Source of the DNA: JAJUFS01 sp036381175 | Lineage (GTDB): Bacteria > Pseudomonadota > Gammaproteobacteria > Natronospirales > JAJUFS01 | NCBI GenBank assembly: GCA_036381175.1 | Contig: DASVDI010000012.1 | Location: 1 to 23,603 of the forward strand | Direction: 5' to 3' | DNA: 23,603 nt | In this document: positions 8,105-15,527 of the stretch, in pieces | Numbering within the stretch: position 1 is the first letter of the stretch | Layout of the letters: each line of letters starts with the position of its first letter | Position numbers and translations under genes: made by a program | Notes under the pieces: model-generated | Told to the model about the DNA's origin: nothing | The model's database searches: none | What the model saw: the letters and a program-made list of their open reading frames with translations, nothing else

Positions 8105-8157
8105 CCTCGGTTCGAACCCTGATTGTCTGATTCCTCGGGTTCGAATCCCTCCCTCTC
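8105..8157 (+). pseudogene. tRNA T-arm-like fragments (degenerate tRNA-Ser debris)
   Basis: Two plus-strand stretches resemble the T-arm of a tRNA: CCTCGGTTCGAACCCT (8105-8120) and CCTCGGGTTCGAATCCCT (8133-8150), spaced 28 bp start to start. The second runs on into acceptor-like sequence so that 8137-8157 is identical, in inverted orientation, to 8221-8241 of the intact tRNA-Ser. No D-arm or anticodon arm precedes either, and the T-stem of the second copy has mismatches, so neither is a functional tRNA. A short inverted pair, GACAATC (8084-8090) and GATTGTC (8121-8127), brackets the first fragment. The rest of 7975-8170 holds only a GC-rich hairpin around 8030-8055 (GGCCGC and GCGGCC) and no gene I can support. 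Confidence 0.6.
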
Positions 8158-8170
8158 TACTTGAGGCCAC

Positions 8171-8198
8171 AAACAAAAACGGAGCCATTCAGACTCCG
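8171..8198 (-). terminator. Intrinsic terminator after tRNA-Ser
   Basis: On the minus strand CGGAG, a 9-nt loop and CTCCG (8198 to 8180) are followed by TTTTTGTTT (8179 to 8171). It lies about 18 bp past the CCA end of tRNA-Ser, the expected place for its terminator. Confidence 0.72.
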
Positions 8199-8215
8199 GT
8201 TTCGATCAAATTTGT

Positions 8216-8307
<92 letters not shown>

Positions 8308-8405
8308 ACGCAAGCCTTCTCCCGCAGCGTTTCCGGTCAAACCGGGGCGGGCGAAGGGCGGCAAGGTTACCCGATGCCGGAAATGCGCGCAACGAAATCA
8401 GCGGT

Positions 8406-8702
8406 TTACGCCTCCTCCGCGGCTTCCTCTTCGTTCTCCTCGGGCGCTTCCAGCACTTCCGGCGGCAAGGTCATCGGCGGGCGGGCCTGGCAGCCTTCCA
8501 CGGGCGCGGCGGCGGCAACGTCCGGCACACGATATTGCCCGCCTTCGGCAATGGCCGGAACACCTTCGGGGATAACCAACGGCTGCGACAGCTCCGGCGT
8601 TTCTTCAAAAACCAGCCTTTGGCACACATCGCTGACGCACCCGCCGAGCAATGGCAGCGCGAGCACGACTGCCAGAGCGGTGTATCGCGGAAATTCCTTC
8701 AT
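8406..8702 (-). CDS. Small predicted lipoprotein downstream of dapA
   Basis: A 98-residue protein with a lipoprotein signal: MKEFPRYTALAVVLALPLLGGC, lipobox LLGGC with the lipidated cysteine at residue 22. The mature part is short, proline- and alanine-rich, has two further cysteines, and ends in an acidic tail (PEENEEEAAEEA). The ATG at 8702 was preferred over ATG at 8711 because GGGAG then has correct spacing. In E. coli dapA is followed by the lipoprotein gene bamC, so position suggests an envelope role, but this protein is far shorter than BamC (about 340 residues) and I see no BamC domain. It starts 34 bp after dapA and is probably co-transcribed. Function unknown. Confidence 0.75.
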   Translation of the reverse strand: MKEFPRYTALAVVLALPLLGGCVSDVCQRLVFEETPELSQPLVIPEGVPAIAEGGQYRVPDVAAAAPVEGCQARPPMTLPPEVLEAPEENEEEAAEEA

Positions 8703-8736
8703 ACCTTCCATCTCCCGGAAATTTTTCAAAAGATTT

Positions 8737-9615
8737 TCAGATTCGAATATCGGCCGCCGTAAGCGCATCGCGAACGGCCGCGTGATTGTTTTCAGCCAAC
8801 GGCGTCATCGGCAATCGGATGCCGGGCGGAATGCGGCCCATCGCGTGCAACGCCCACTTCACGGGAATGGGGTTGGCTTCGACGAACAATCCTTTGTGCA
8901 ATCCCGCGAGCGGTGCGTCGGCGGCTTCAGCGGCCGCGCGATCGCCAGCGATTGCTGCCGCGCACATTTTTGCCATCGCTTCCGGTGCGACATTGGCGGT
9001 GACCGAAATCACGCCATCGCCACCGGCGAGCATGAATTCGCGACCGGTCGCATCATCGCCGCTCAGCAGCGCGAAATCCGGTCCGCAGCGGCGGCGAATG
9101 TCGTGCAGGCGATCGAGATTGCCCGTCGCTTCCTTGATGCCGACGATGTTGCTGAGCTTCGCGAGCTGCTCGACGGTTTCCGGCAGCATGTCGGCAACGG
9201 TGCGCCCGGGCACGTTGTAAAGCAGGATCGGGAGTTTCACGGCTTCGGCAATATGCCGGAAATGCCGATACAAACCTTCCTGTCCCGGCTTGTTGTAATA
9301 CGGAACAACCAGCAGGCAGCCATCAACGCCGAGATCGGCGGCCTTGGACGTCAGCGACAGTGTTTGCGCGGTCGAATTCGAGCCGGTACCGGCGATGACC
9401 GGAATGCGTCCCGCCGCCATGTCGACAAACATGGAAAGAAATTCCACGTGCTCGCGGGTTTCCAGCGTCGGCGCTTCGCCGGTGGTGCCGGCCGCGATCA
9501 GCGCGCTGGTGCCCGCTTCAATGTGCCACTCGATCAGATCCGCGAGACTGTCGCGATCAATGGCGCCGTCTTCGCGCATCGGCGTGACCAGCGCGACCAT
9601 GCTGCCTTTGAACAT
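8737..9615 (-). CDS. dapA: 4-hydroxy-tetrahydrodipicolinate synthase
   Basis: A 292-residue class I aldolase-type enzyme that condenses pyruvate with L-aspartate semialdehyde in lysine/diaminopimelate synthesis. The Schiff-base lysine is K161 in GIKEATG; the catalytic relay T44 (GTTGE), Y107 (PYYNKP) and Y133 (YNVPGRT) is intact and aligns by number with E. coli DapA. The start at 9615 has AAGGAG about 7 nt upstream. It is divergent from the gcvR-like gene and bcp, the same order as in E. coli. Confidence 0.97.
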   Translation of the reverse strand: MFKGSMVALVTPMREDGAIDRDSLADLIEWHIEAGTSALIAAGTTGEAPTLETREHVEFLSMFVDMAAGRIPVIAGTGSNSTAQTLSLTSKAADLGVDGCLLVVPYYNKPGQEGLYRHFRHIAEAVKLPILLYNVPGRTVADMLPETVEQLAKLSNIVGIKEATGNLDRLHDIRRRCGPDFALLSGDDATGREFMLAGGDGVISVTANVAPEAMAKMCAAAIAGDRAAAEAADAPLAGLHKGLFVEANPIPVKWALHAMGRIPPGIRLPMTPLAENNHAAVRDALTAADIRI

Positions 9616-9663
9616 GACTGTCTCCTTGATCGGGATTGCGCACAGATGGGCTTACGGTGGGCG

Positions 9664-9692
9664 ATGTTAAAGTGGCGGCCATTGCCACACAA
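9664..9692 (-). promoter_or_regulatory. Candidate dapA promoter
   Basis: On the minus strand TTGTGT (9692 to 9687) and TAACAT (9669 to 9664) are separated by exactly 17 bp. The matches are modest (3/6 and 4/6), but position ahead of dapA and spacing fit a sigma-70 promoter. Confidence 0.38.
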
Positions 9693-9728
9693 GCAGCACC
9701 CGGCGCATCTCCACGATTTCTGCTGCAC

Positions 9729-9756
9729 TTGCCAAACCTTCCCGAGCCGATACACT
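9729..9756 (+). promoter_or_regulatory. Candidate promoter for the gcvR-like gene
   Basis: TTGCCA (9729-9734, 5/6) and TACACT (9751-9756, 4/6) are spaced 16 bp. Initiation near 9763 would give a leader of about 30 nt that includes GGAGG at 9782-9786 and leads into CTG at 9793. Confidence 0.5.
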
Positions 9757-9792
9757 GGCGGCGAGCATTCACGCTCGACCCGGAGGACGATC

Positions 9793-10335
9793 CTGCAAGG
9801 CAAGGCCCGACAATTACTCGCCATCACCGCCCTGGGTCGCGAACGTCCCGAGACGGTCCTCCGACTCACCCGCAGCATTTCCGATGCCGGCTGCAATGTT
9901 CTCGAAAGCCGCATGACCTTTCTTGGCGCCGAGTTCGCCATGCTCCTGCTGATCGATGGTTCGTGGGATGCCGTCGCGCGCTTCGAACAAAGCGTGCCGC
10001 GCCTGGAACGCGATCTCGGCGTGCGCATGGTGACGGACCGCGCCGAAGCGCGGCCATCCATGCTCGACCGCGTTCCCTACGCCGTTGATGCCGTTTGCCT
10101 CGACCAGCCCGGCGTTGTGCATCACCTGGTGGATTTTTTTGTCGCCGGCGACATTCACGTCGCCGAGCTGACCACGCGCACTTATCCCGCGCTGCATACC
10201 GGCGCGCCGATGCTGTCCGTGCAGATGGCTGTGAACATTCCGGCGGAAATGCACATCGGCACGCTGCGCGAGCATTTCACGGAGTTCTGCGACCGCTTCA
10301 ATCTCGATGCTGTGCTGGAACCCATCAAGTCCTGA
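9793..10335 (+). CDS. gcvR: GcvR-like ACT-domain regulator, apparent CTG start
   Basis: About 180 residues with two ACT-like halves: the first around LLAITALGRERPETVLRLTR and SRMTFLGAEFAMLLLIDG, the second around YAVDAVCLDQPGVVHHLVDF and MLSVQMAVNIP. This is the architecture of GcvR, which in E. coli antagonises GcvA at the glycine-cleavage operon. Position (dapA divergent, bcp immediately downstream) matches gcvR. No in-frame ATG, GTG or TTG occurs near the expected N-terminus; the first in-frame ATG (9913, residue 41) would delete the first beta strand. GGAGG at 9782-9786 is ideally spaced for CTG at 9793, so I take CTG as the start; ATC at 9790 is the alternative. Regulatory role is inferred from family and synteny. 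Confidence 0.82.
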   Translation: MQGKARQLLAITALGRERPETVLRLTRSISDAGCNVLESRMTFLGAEFAMLLLIDGSWDAVARFEQSVPRLERDLGVRMVTDRAEARPSMLDRVPYAVDAVCLDQPGVVHHLVDFFVAGDIHVAELTTRTYPALHTGAPMLSVQMAVNIPAEMHIGTLREHFTEFCDRFNLDAVLEPIKS

Positions 10336-10351
10336 CTACGGAGGAACCTCA

Positions 10352-10819
10352 ATGGCAAAAATCGCTGTTGGAAAGAAGGTGCCGGATTTCGAACTGCCGG
10401 CCACCAGTGATCAGGCATTTACACTGAGCGACTACAAGGGCGAAAACATCGTTCTTTATTTCTATCCGAAAGACAGCACGCCCGGCTGCACCACCGAAGG
10501 CCAGGATTTCCGCGACAACCATCGAAAATTCCGCGCGCGCAAGACGCGCATCTTCGGCATCTCCCGCGACAGTCTCAAATCGCACGAAAACTTCAAGGCG
10601 AAGCAGGAGTTCCCGTTCGAGCTGTTGTCCGACGCCGACGAGAAAGCCTGCGTGCTTTTCGATGTGATCAAGGAAAAGAACATGTACGGCAAAAAAGTGC
10701 TGGGCATCGAGCGCAGCACTTTCCTGATCGACGCGAACGGCGTGCTGCAAAAGGAATGGCGTGGCGTGAAAGTGAACGGCCACGTCGACGAGGTGTTGCA
10801 AGCCGTCAAGGATCTTTGA
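10352..10819 (+). CDS. bcp: Thioredoxin-dependent thiol peroxidase (Bcp/PrxQ)
   Basis: A 155-residue peroxiredoxin that reduces hydrogen peroxide and organic hydroperoxides with thioredoxin. The peroxidatic cysteine is C46 in the motif DSTPGCT. The usual Bcp resolving cysteine five residues later is absent (Q51 at that position); the only other cysteine is C100 in EKAC. It may therefore act as a 1-Cys enzyme or use C100 in an unusual pairing. The start at 10352 follows GGAGG with 7-nt spacing, 16 bp after the gcvR-like stop, so the two are likely co-transcribed. Confidence 0.95.
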   Translation: MAKIAVGKKVPDFELPATSDQAFTLSDYKGENIVLYFYPKDSTPGCTTEGQDFRDNHRKFRARKTRIFGISRDSLKSHENFKAKQEFPFELLSDADEKACVLFDVIKEKNMYGKKVLGIERSTFLIDANGVLQKEWRGVKVNGHVDEVLQAVKDL

Positions 10820-10858
10820 AAAAACTTCAGCATCGCGGCTGACGCGAGGAGGTTCCGG

Positions 10859-12292
10859 GTGACGAAGACCGAGCGAGATCAGCAACAACCCTGCCTGTTC
10901 GTACTTGATACCAACGTGCTCATGCACGATCCCAGCGCACTATTCCGCTTCCAGGAACACGACATCTTCCTGCCCATGGTGGTCCTGGAAGAGCTGGACG
11001 CCGGCAAGAAGGGCATGTCCGAAGTGGCGCGCAACGTGCGCCAGACCAGCCGCTTCCTCGACGAACTCATGCAAGGCGTGAGCAAGGAAGAAATCGACGC
11101 AGGGCTGCGCATTCCCGGCATGCACAAACCGCTGAGCGCGGCAGCCGCACAAGCAGCGGGCCGCATATTCTTCCAGACGCGTCCCCTGCCCTCGCTGCTG
11201 CCCGACACGCTGCCGGGCAACAAGCCCGACAACACCATTCTCGGCACCACGCTCGCGCTGCAGAAGGAAAATCCCGACCGGCGCGTCACGCTGGTGACCA
11301 AGGACATCAACCTTCGCATCAAGGCCGCGGTGCTGGGCATTCACGCCGAGGACTATTACAACGACAAGACCATTGATGACGTCGACCTGCTTTTCACCGG
11401 CGTCGAGGAGTTGCCCGCCGACTTCTGGGAGTCGCACAGCAAGAACATGGAATCCTGGCAGGAGCAAGGCCGCACCTTCTATCGCGTCAAGGGACCGCTG
11501 GTTTCGAACTGGCTTCCCAACCAATGCATTTTTACCGACGGCGAGAACCCGTTCGAGGCACGGGTCATTCGCAAGGACGATGCCAGCGAGGACGAAGCCG
11601 TCATCACCGTGCTGCGCGACTACCGCGGGCCGCGCAACACCGTGTGGGGCATCAATGCGCGCAATCGGGAGCAGAATTTCGCGCTCAACCTGCTGATGGA
11701 CCCGGAGGTCGATTTCGTCTCGCTGCTGGGCGCGGCCGGCACCGGCAAAACGCTGCTCACCCTCGCCGCCGGACTCGCGCAGACGCTGGAAAGCAATATC
11801 TACAAGGAAATCATCATGACGCGCGTTACCGTGCCGCTCGGCGAGGACATTGGTTTCCTGCCCGGCACGGAAGAAGAAAAGATGACGCCGTGGATGGGCG
11901 CGTTGATGGACAATCTCGAAGTGCTGACGCAGACCGAGGAAGGTGGCGAATGGGGCCGGGCCGCGACGAACGATCTTCTGCGCACCCGGATCAAGATCCG
12001 ATCGCTCAATTTCATGCGCGGACGCACCTTCCTGCACCGCTACATCATTCTCGATGAAGCGCAGAACCTGACGCCGAAGCAGATGCGGGCACTGGTGACG
12101 CGCGCAGGCCCAGGCACTAAGATCGTCTGCCTCGGCAACGTCTCGCAGATCGATACGCCCTATCTCACCGAGACCACGTCCGGCCTGACCTACGTTGTTG
12201 ACCGATTCAAGGATTGGGCGCATTCCGGGCATATCACCCTGCTGCGCGGCGAGCGATCGCGGCTGGCGGATTACGCTGCCGAGCAGTTGTAG
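10859..12292 (+). CDS. PIN domain / PhoH-like ATPase
   Basis: A 477-residue fusion. The N-terminal PIN nuclease domain (about 13-150) begins CLFVLDTNVLMHD with the first acidic metal ligand D17 and has later acidic residues around VTKDIN. The C-terminal PhoH ATPase domain carries Walker A GAAGTGKT at 291-298 and a Walker B region YIILDEAQNLTP. The family (PhoH2) couples an RNase-like PIN domain to an RNA helicase-like ATPase. It starts at GTG 10859, supported by AGGAGG six bases upstream. The 39-bp gap after bcp suggests possible read-through. Phosphate-starvation control, known for some PhoH proteins, cannot be judged here. Confidence 0.94.
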   Translation: MTKTERDQQQPCLFVLDTNVLMHDPSALFRFQEHDIFLPMVVLEELDAGKKGMSEVARNVRQTSRFLDELMQGVSKEEIDAGLRIPGMHKPLSAAAAQAAGRIFFQTRPLPSLLPDTLPGNKPDNTILGTTLALQKENPDRRVTLVTKDINLRIKAAVLGIHAEDYYNDKTIDDVDLLFTGVEELPADFWESHSKNMESWQEQGRTFYRVKGPLVSNWLPNQCIFTDGENPFEARVIRKDDASEDEAVITVLRDYRGPRNTVWGINARNREQNFALNLLMDPEVDFVSLLGAAGTGKTLLTLAAGLAQTLESNIYKEIIMTRVTVPLGEDIGFLPGTEEEKMTPWMGALMDNLEVLTQTEEGGEWGRAATNDLLRTRIKIRSLNFMRGRTFLHRYIILDEAQNLTPKQMRALVTRAGPGTKIVCLGNVSQIDTPYLTETTSGLTYVVDRFKDWAHSGHITLLRGERSRLADYAAEQL

Positions 12293-12310
12293 CAGGCCCA
12301 GCGGGCATAA

Positions 12311-12325
12311 GGGTAAACGCTTACA
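12311..12325. promoter_or_regulatory. LacI-type operator-like palindrome GTAAACGCTTAC
   Basis: GTAAACGCTTAC is an imperfect palindrome with a central CG, the form bound by many LacI/GalR-family regulators. It lies about 115 bp upstream of the FadL-type gene and just after the PhoH gene. No LacI-family gene is in the window, so any link is speculative. Confidence 0.3.
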
Positions 12326-12387
12326 ATTTGGACAGACGTATGATTAAATCGTGCGGGATTTGAGTGCCGGCCTTGAGGGGCCCGCAT

Positions 12388-12407
12388 TGACTTGACCAGT
12401 CCAGTCA
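12388..12407. promoter_or_regulatory. 20-bp dyad upstream of the FadL-type gene
   Basis: The 20-bp stretch from 12388 has half-sites TGACTtGAC and GTCcAGTCA, with eight of ten positions paired. It overlaps a TTGACT (12387-12392) that could be a -35 box, although no good -10 lies 17 bp beyond. Its shape suits a dimeric repressor; the protein is unknown. Confidence 0.38.
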
Positions 12408-12439
12408 CCCTTTTCAGGTTCGACGTCGAGGGGATAACA

Positions 12440-13807
12440 ATGACGCAGAAGAAATTTCAGAAGCTCTCCGGAGTCCTGCCACGCGCGCTGCTGCTCGCGG
12501 CCGCAACGGGGCTGCCGGCCACGACCATGGCGGCGGGCTTCCAGATCACGGAACAGAGTGTCAGCGGCCTCGGACGCGCCTTCGCCGGCGGCGCGGCGAT
12601 TGCCGATGACGCATCGACGATTTTCTTCAACCCGGCAGGGCTGACCGAGCTAGATGGCCGGGAACTGTTGATCGGCGGCAGCGTAATTGCGCTGGGTGCT
12701 GATTTCGACAAGACCCTGGGTGTGGATGCCATCGGCCAGCCATTGACCGGTACTGAAGGTGGCGACGCCGGCAAGCTCAGTGGCGTGCCGATTCTTTATT
12801 ACGCCCAGCGGATCAATTCCGAATGGGTTTTCGGCCTCGGCGTGACTGCGCCGTTCGGTCTGGCTACCGACTACGACGATCCGGAATGGGTCGGCCGCTA
12901 CCAGGCCGTCTACTCGCAGGTCTCGACCGTCAACATCAACCCGTCACTGGGCTGGAAAATCAACGACAACTGGTCGCTGGGTTTCGGTCTTGACATCATG
13001 CACTTCCGGGCCAAGCTGACGAATATCGTTGATTACGGTGCGGTCTGCTTCGGCAATGTCAATCCGATCACTTGTTCCGCGCTTGGTCTGACGCCACAGG
13101 GCCATGACGGCTACGCGGAGATCGAAGGCGACAGCTGGGGCTTCGGGTTCAACATCGGCGCCATGTGGCAGAACGACACAACGCGTGTCGGCCTGCACTT
13201 CCGCAGCAAGGTTGACCAGGAACTCGACGGCGAGTCCCGCTTCGAAAACGTTCCCGCCGTGTTCGCCGCGCAGAACCTGTTCATAGATCAGGGCATCAAG
13301 GCCGACTTCACGACGCCGGAAACCATCAGCCTTTCCGTGGCTCACGAGATCAACGAGGACTGGACGTTGCTGGCGGACGTGACGCGTACCGGCTGGGATT
13401 CGTTCAAGGAAATCCTCATCCGGTTCGACAACTACGATCCGGCTACCGGAACGGGCCAGCCGCCCACACTCCAGCCGGAAAACTGGGAAGACGTGATGCG
13501 TTATTCCGTCGGCGTTGACTGGAGCTACAACGAGGAATGGACGTTCCGCAGCGGTGTTGCCCTTGATAACTCGCCGATCTCGGACGAGTGGCGCACCGTG
13601 CGGCTGCCGGATGCTGATCGCACCTGGCTGTCGTTCGGCGCTACCTGGCATCTCAGCTCCAGCGTGGAAATGGATGTCGGATATGCACACCTGTTTCTCG
13701 ACGACAATATCGCCGTTGATGAAACCGGCTCGATGGGCGACAGGCTCGTAGGCAGCTACGAGGCGAGCGCCGATATTGCGGGCCTCGAACTGCGCTACCG
13801 GTTCTGA
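12440..13807 (+). CDS. FadL/OmpP1/TodX family outer-membrane channel
   Basis: A 455-residue outer-membrane beta-barrel. A signal peptide (about residues 1-32, ending near TTMAA) precedes the mature N-terminus GFQITEQSVSGLGRAF, the N-terminal hatch signature of FadL. The FadL hallmark NPA is present in FFNPAGL. Alternating amphipathic strands with many W/Y/F residues follow, and the protein ends in a strand with terminal aromatic (LELRYRF), the BAM-recognition signal. FadL proteins carry long-chain fatty acids or other hydrophobic compounds; the substrate here is not determinable. The start at 12440 has GAGGGG 6 nt upstream. It stands alone between candidate operators and a strong terminator. 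Confidence 0.93.
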   Translation: MTQKKFQKLSGVLPRALLLAAATGLPATTMAAGFQITEQSVSGLGRAFAGGAAIADDASTIFFNPAGLTELDGRELLIGGSVIALGADFDKTLGVDAIGQPLTGTEGGDAGKLSGVPILYYAQRINSEWVFGLGVTAPFGLATDYDDPEWVGRYQAVYSQVSTVNINPSLGWKINDNWSLGFGLDIMHFRAKLTNIVDYGAVCFGNVNPITCSALGLTPQGHDGYAEIEGDSWGFGFNIGAMWQNDTTRVGLHFRSKVDQELDGESRFENVPAVFAAQNLFIDQGIKADFTTPETISLSVAHEINEDWTLLADVTRTGWDSFKEILIRFDNYDPATGTGQPPTLQPENWEDVMRYSVGVDWSYNEEWTFRSGVALDNSPISDEWRTVRLPDADRTWLSFGATWHLSSSVEMDVGYAHLFLDDNIAVDETGSMGDRLVGSYEASADIAGLELRYRF

Positions 13808-13822
13808 GTCATCTCGCAGCGC

Positions 13823-13858
13823 AAAAAGCCCCGGTCGAAACGACCGGGGCTTTTTTTT
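13823..13858 (+). terminator. Strong intrinsic terminator after the FadL-type gene
   Basis: GCCCCGGTCG (13828-13837), loop AAA, and CGACCGGGGC (13841-13850) form a perfect 10-bp stem, followed by eight T at 13851-13858. Five A precede the stem, so it could also work weakly on the other strand. Confidence 0.95.
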
Positions 13859-13953
13859 GCTCTCCGCCGGGGCGCGATGCCGCCTTTCTTCCCGAATTCT
13901 CTCAGATTGCCCGGCTGCGCCCTCGGGAAGCGCCATGTTATTGTCGGAGCGTC

Positions 13954-15447
13954 ATGTGGCGCCATCTCGCGATCTTCATTCTCCTGCCCCTCCTCGCCGT
14001 TCCGCCGGCATTTGCACAAGGAGGCCGTTTCGCCCTGCCCGATCTCGGCAGCGGCGGAATCAGCATCATTGCCGGTACCCGCGAAGAAGCCATCGGACGC
14101 TCCATCGTCAACGAGCTGCGCCGCGCTGACCTCATTCTCGATGACCCCGAAATTACCGAGTACATTCAGAACGTCGGCTCGCGTCTCGTTGCCGGCGCTG
14201 ACAATGGCAAGACGGATTTCAGCTTTTTCGTGATCAAGGACGACAGCATCAATGCCTTTGCGCTGCCCGGCGGTTATATCGGCGTGCACAGCGGACTCAT
14301 CCTCCGCACGAACAGCGAATCCGAACTCGCCAGCGTGCTTGCGCACGAGGTCGCCCACGTCACGCAACGCCACATCGCGCGACGCTTTGACGCGAGCAGC
14401 AGCATGGGACTCAAATCGCTGGCAATCCTGCTTGGCGCCATCGCGCTGGCGGCGTCGGGAGCTGACGGCGACGACGTTTCAGGCGCCATGATGCTCGGTC
14501 AGGGTCTCGCGATCCAGGAGCAGATCAATTTCACCCGCACGCAGGAATATGAAGCGGACCACGTCGGCATGAGCATCCTTGCACGCAGCGGATTCGACCC
14601 CGAAGGAATGGTCAATTTCTTCGAAACGATGCAACGCATGCAGCGAATCCGGAACAGCCGGATGCCGGAGTTCCTTTCAACGCACCCCCTGTCGGTGTCG
14701 CGCGTCACCGACGCCGCGCAACGCATCCAGGCCATGGACAACATCGGAACTGTACGGGAGTCGCGCGCCTATCCGCTGATGAAGGCGCGCCTCGCGGTGT
14801 TGTCGGGCGATGCACCGCTCCTGTCCGCCGGCGCCGGCGATGCGCCACGGGCGAAGACGGCGCCTGCGCGCTACGCGCGGGCGCTCGCCTTGCTGGAGGA
14901 CGGGGAAGCAGAGACGGCGGCAGCAATCCTTCGAGAACTTCGCGGCGAAGACGACAGCATCACGCACTATCACATCGGCCTTGGCCGCGCGCTCATGGCA
15001 GCCGGTCGAATCGATGGAGCCATCAAGGTGATGGAGCATGCCGGGCAACTCTTCCCGGTCAACGTGCCGGTAGGCCTGGCTCACGCAGAAGCATTGCGGC
15101 GCGCTGGCCGTGCCGAGGATGCACTCAATCTCCTTCGCGACCTGTTCAACCGCCGCGCGCCCGAACCCGAAAACATTCGCGTCATGGCGCAAACGGCCGC
15201 GGATGCCGGCGCAATGGCCGAATCGCACTACTACATGGGCGAATATTATCTGCGACTGGGCGACCTGCACTCCGGACGCATCCAGCTGCAACTTGCCGTG
15301 GATAACGCTGACCCCGCCTCCAACGACTACCTGCAGTACAACGCGCGCCTGCAGGAAGTCAGCGACATACTCCTGGAGCAGCGCAGTGAAGGCCGCGGTC
15401 CCACGGAAGCGCGTTCGAGTTGGCAGAGCGTCAATCCGGCGAGCTGA
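13954..15447 (+). CDS. bepA: Periplasmic M48 metalloprotease/chaperone BepA
   Basis: A 497-residue protein with a signal peptide (1-21, cleavage near AFAQ). The M48 zinc motif HEVAH is at 131-135, and the third ligand lies in QEYEADHVG. The C-terminal part (about 280-480) is helical with TPR-like repeats such as ARALALLEDGEAETAAAILREL. BepA (YfgC) in E. coli promotes assembly of LptD and degrades stalled outer-membrane proteins. Length and domain order match. The ATG at 13954 has GGAG five bases upstream; an earlier ATG at 13934 is out of frame. It is followed by mlaA 80 bp downstream. Confidence 0.93.
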   Translation: MWRHLAIFILLPLLAVPPAFAQGGRFALPDLGSGGISIIAGTREEAIGRSIVNELRRADLILDDPEITEYIQNVGSRLVAGADNGKTDFSFFVIKDDSINAFALPGGYIGVHSGLILRTNSESELASVLAHEVAHVTQRHIARRFDASSSMGLKSLAILLGAIALAASGADGDDVSGAMMLGQGLAIQEQINFTRTQEYEADHVGMSILARSGFDPEGMVNFFETMQRMQRIRNSRMPEFLSTHPLSVSRVTDAAQRIQAMDNIGTVRESRAYPLMKARLAVLSGDAPLLSAGAGDAPRAKTAPARYARALALLEDGEAETAAAILRELRGEDDSITHYHIGLGRALMAAGRIDGAIKVMEHAGQLFPVNVPVGLAHAEALRRAGRAEDALNLLRDLFNRRAPEPENIRVMAQTAADAGAMAESHYYMGEYYLRLGDLHSGRIQLQLAVDNADPASNDYLQYNARLQEVSDILLEQRSEGRGPTEARSSWQSVNPAS

Positions 15448-15453
15448 TACAAT
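15445..15453 (+). promoter_or_regulatory. Candidate extended -10 promoter for mlaA
   Basis: TGATACAAT is an extended -10 (TGn plus TACAAT, 5/6) that overlaps the bepA TGA stop. Initiation would fall about 65 nt before the mlaA ATG. A TTGGCA at 15420 is 22 bp away, too far for a normal -35. Confidence 0.38.
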
Positions 15454-15527
15454 GCCGCCGCGCGCCTTCCGCGCGCAATCCTGACTTCGAATCGCGACGA
15501 TATTTCGCAACGACAAGGGAACCGCTG

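Noticed and set aside
8100..8160. A second functional tRNA-Ser on the plus strand
   Set aside because: Only T-arm and acceptor-like bases are present, with T-stem mismatches and no D or anticodon arm.
8406..8702. Annotating the small lipoprotein as BamC
   Set aside because: Position fits, but it is less than a third of BamC length and has no visible BamC domain.
10940..12232. Long minus-strand open frame opposite the PhoH gene
   Set aside because: It lies wholly inside a clear PIN-PhoH gene and shows no recognisable motif.
12387..12407. FadR-type site ahead of the FadL-type gene
   Set aside because: CTGGTC is present on the minus strand, but the second half of the E. coli FadR consensus is not; only a generic dyad can be supported.
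13859..13953. A bepA promoter in the gap after the terminator
   Set aside because: The best -10-like string (TGTTATTGT near 13936) would start transcription too close to the ATG to include the ribosome site.
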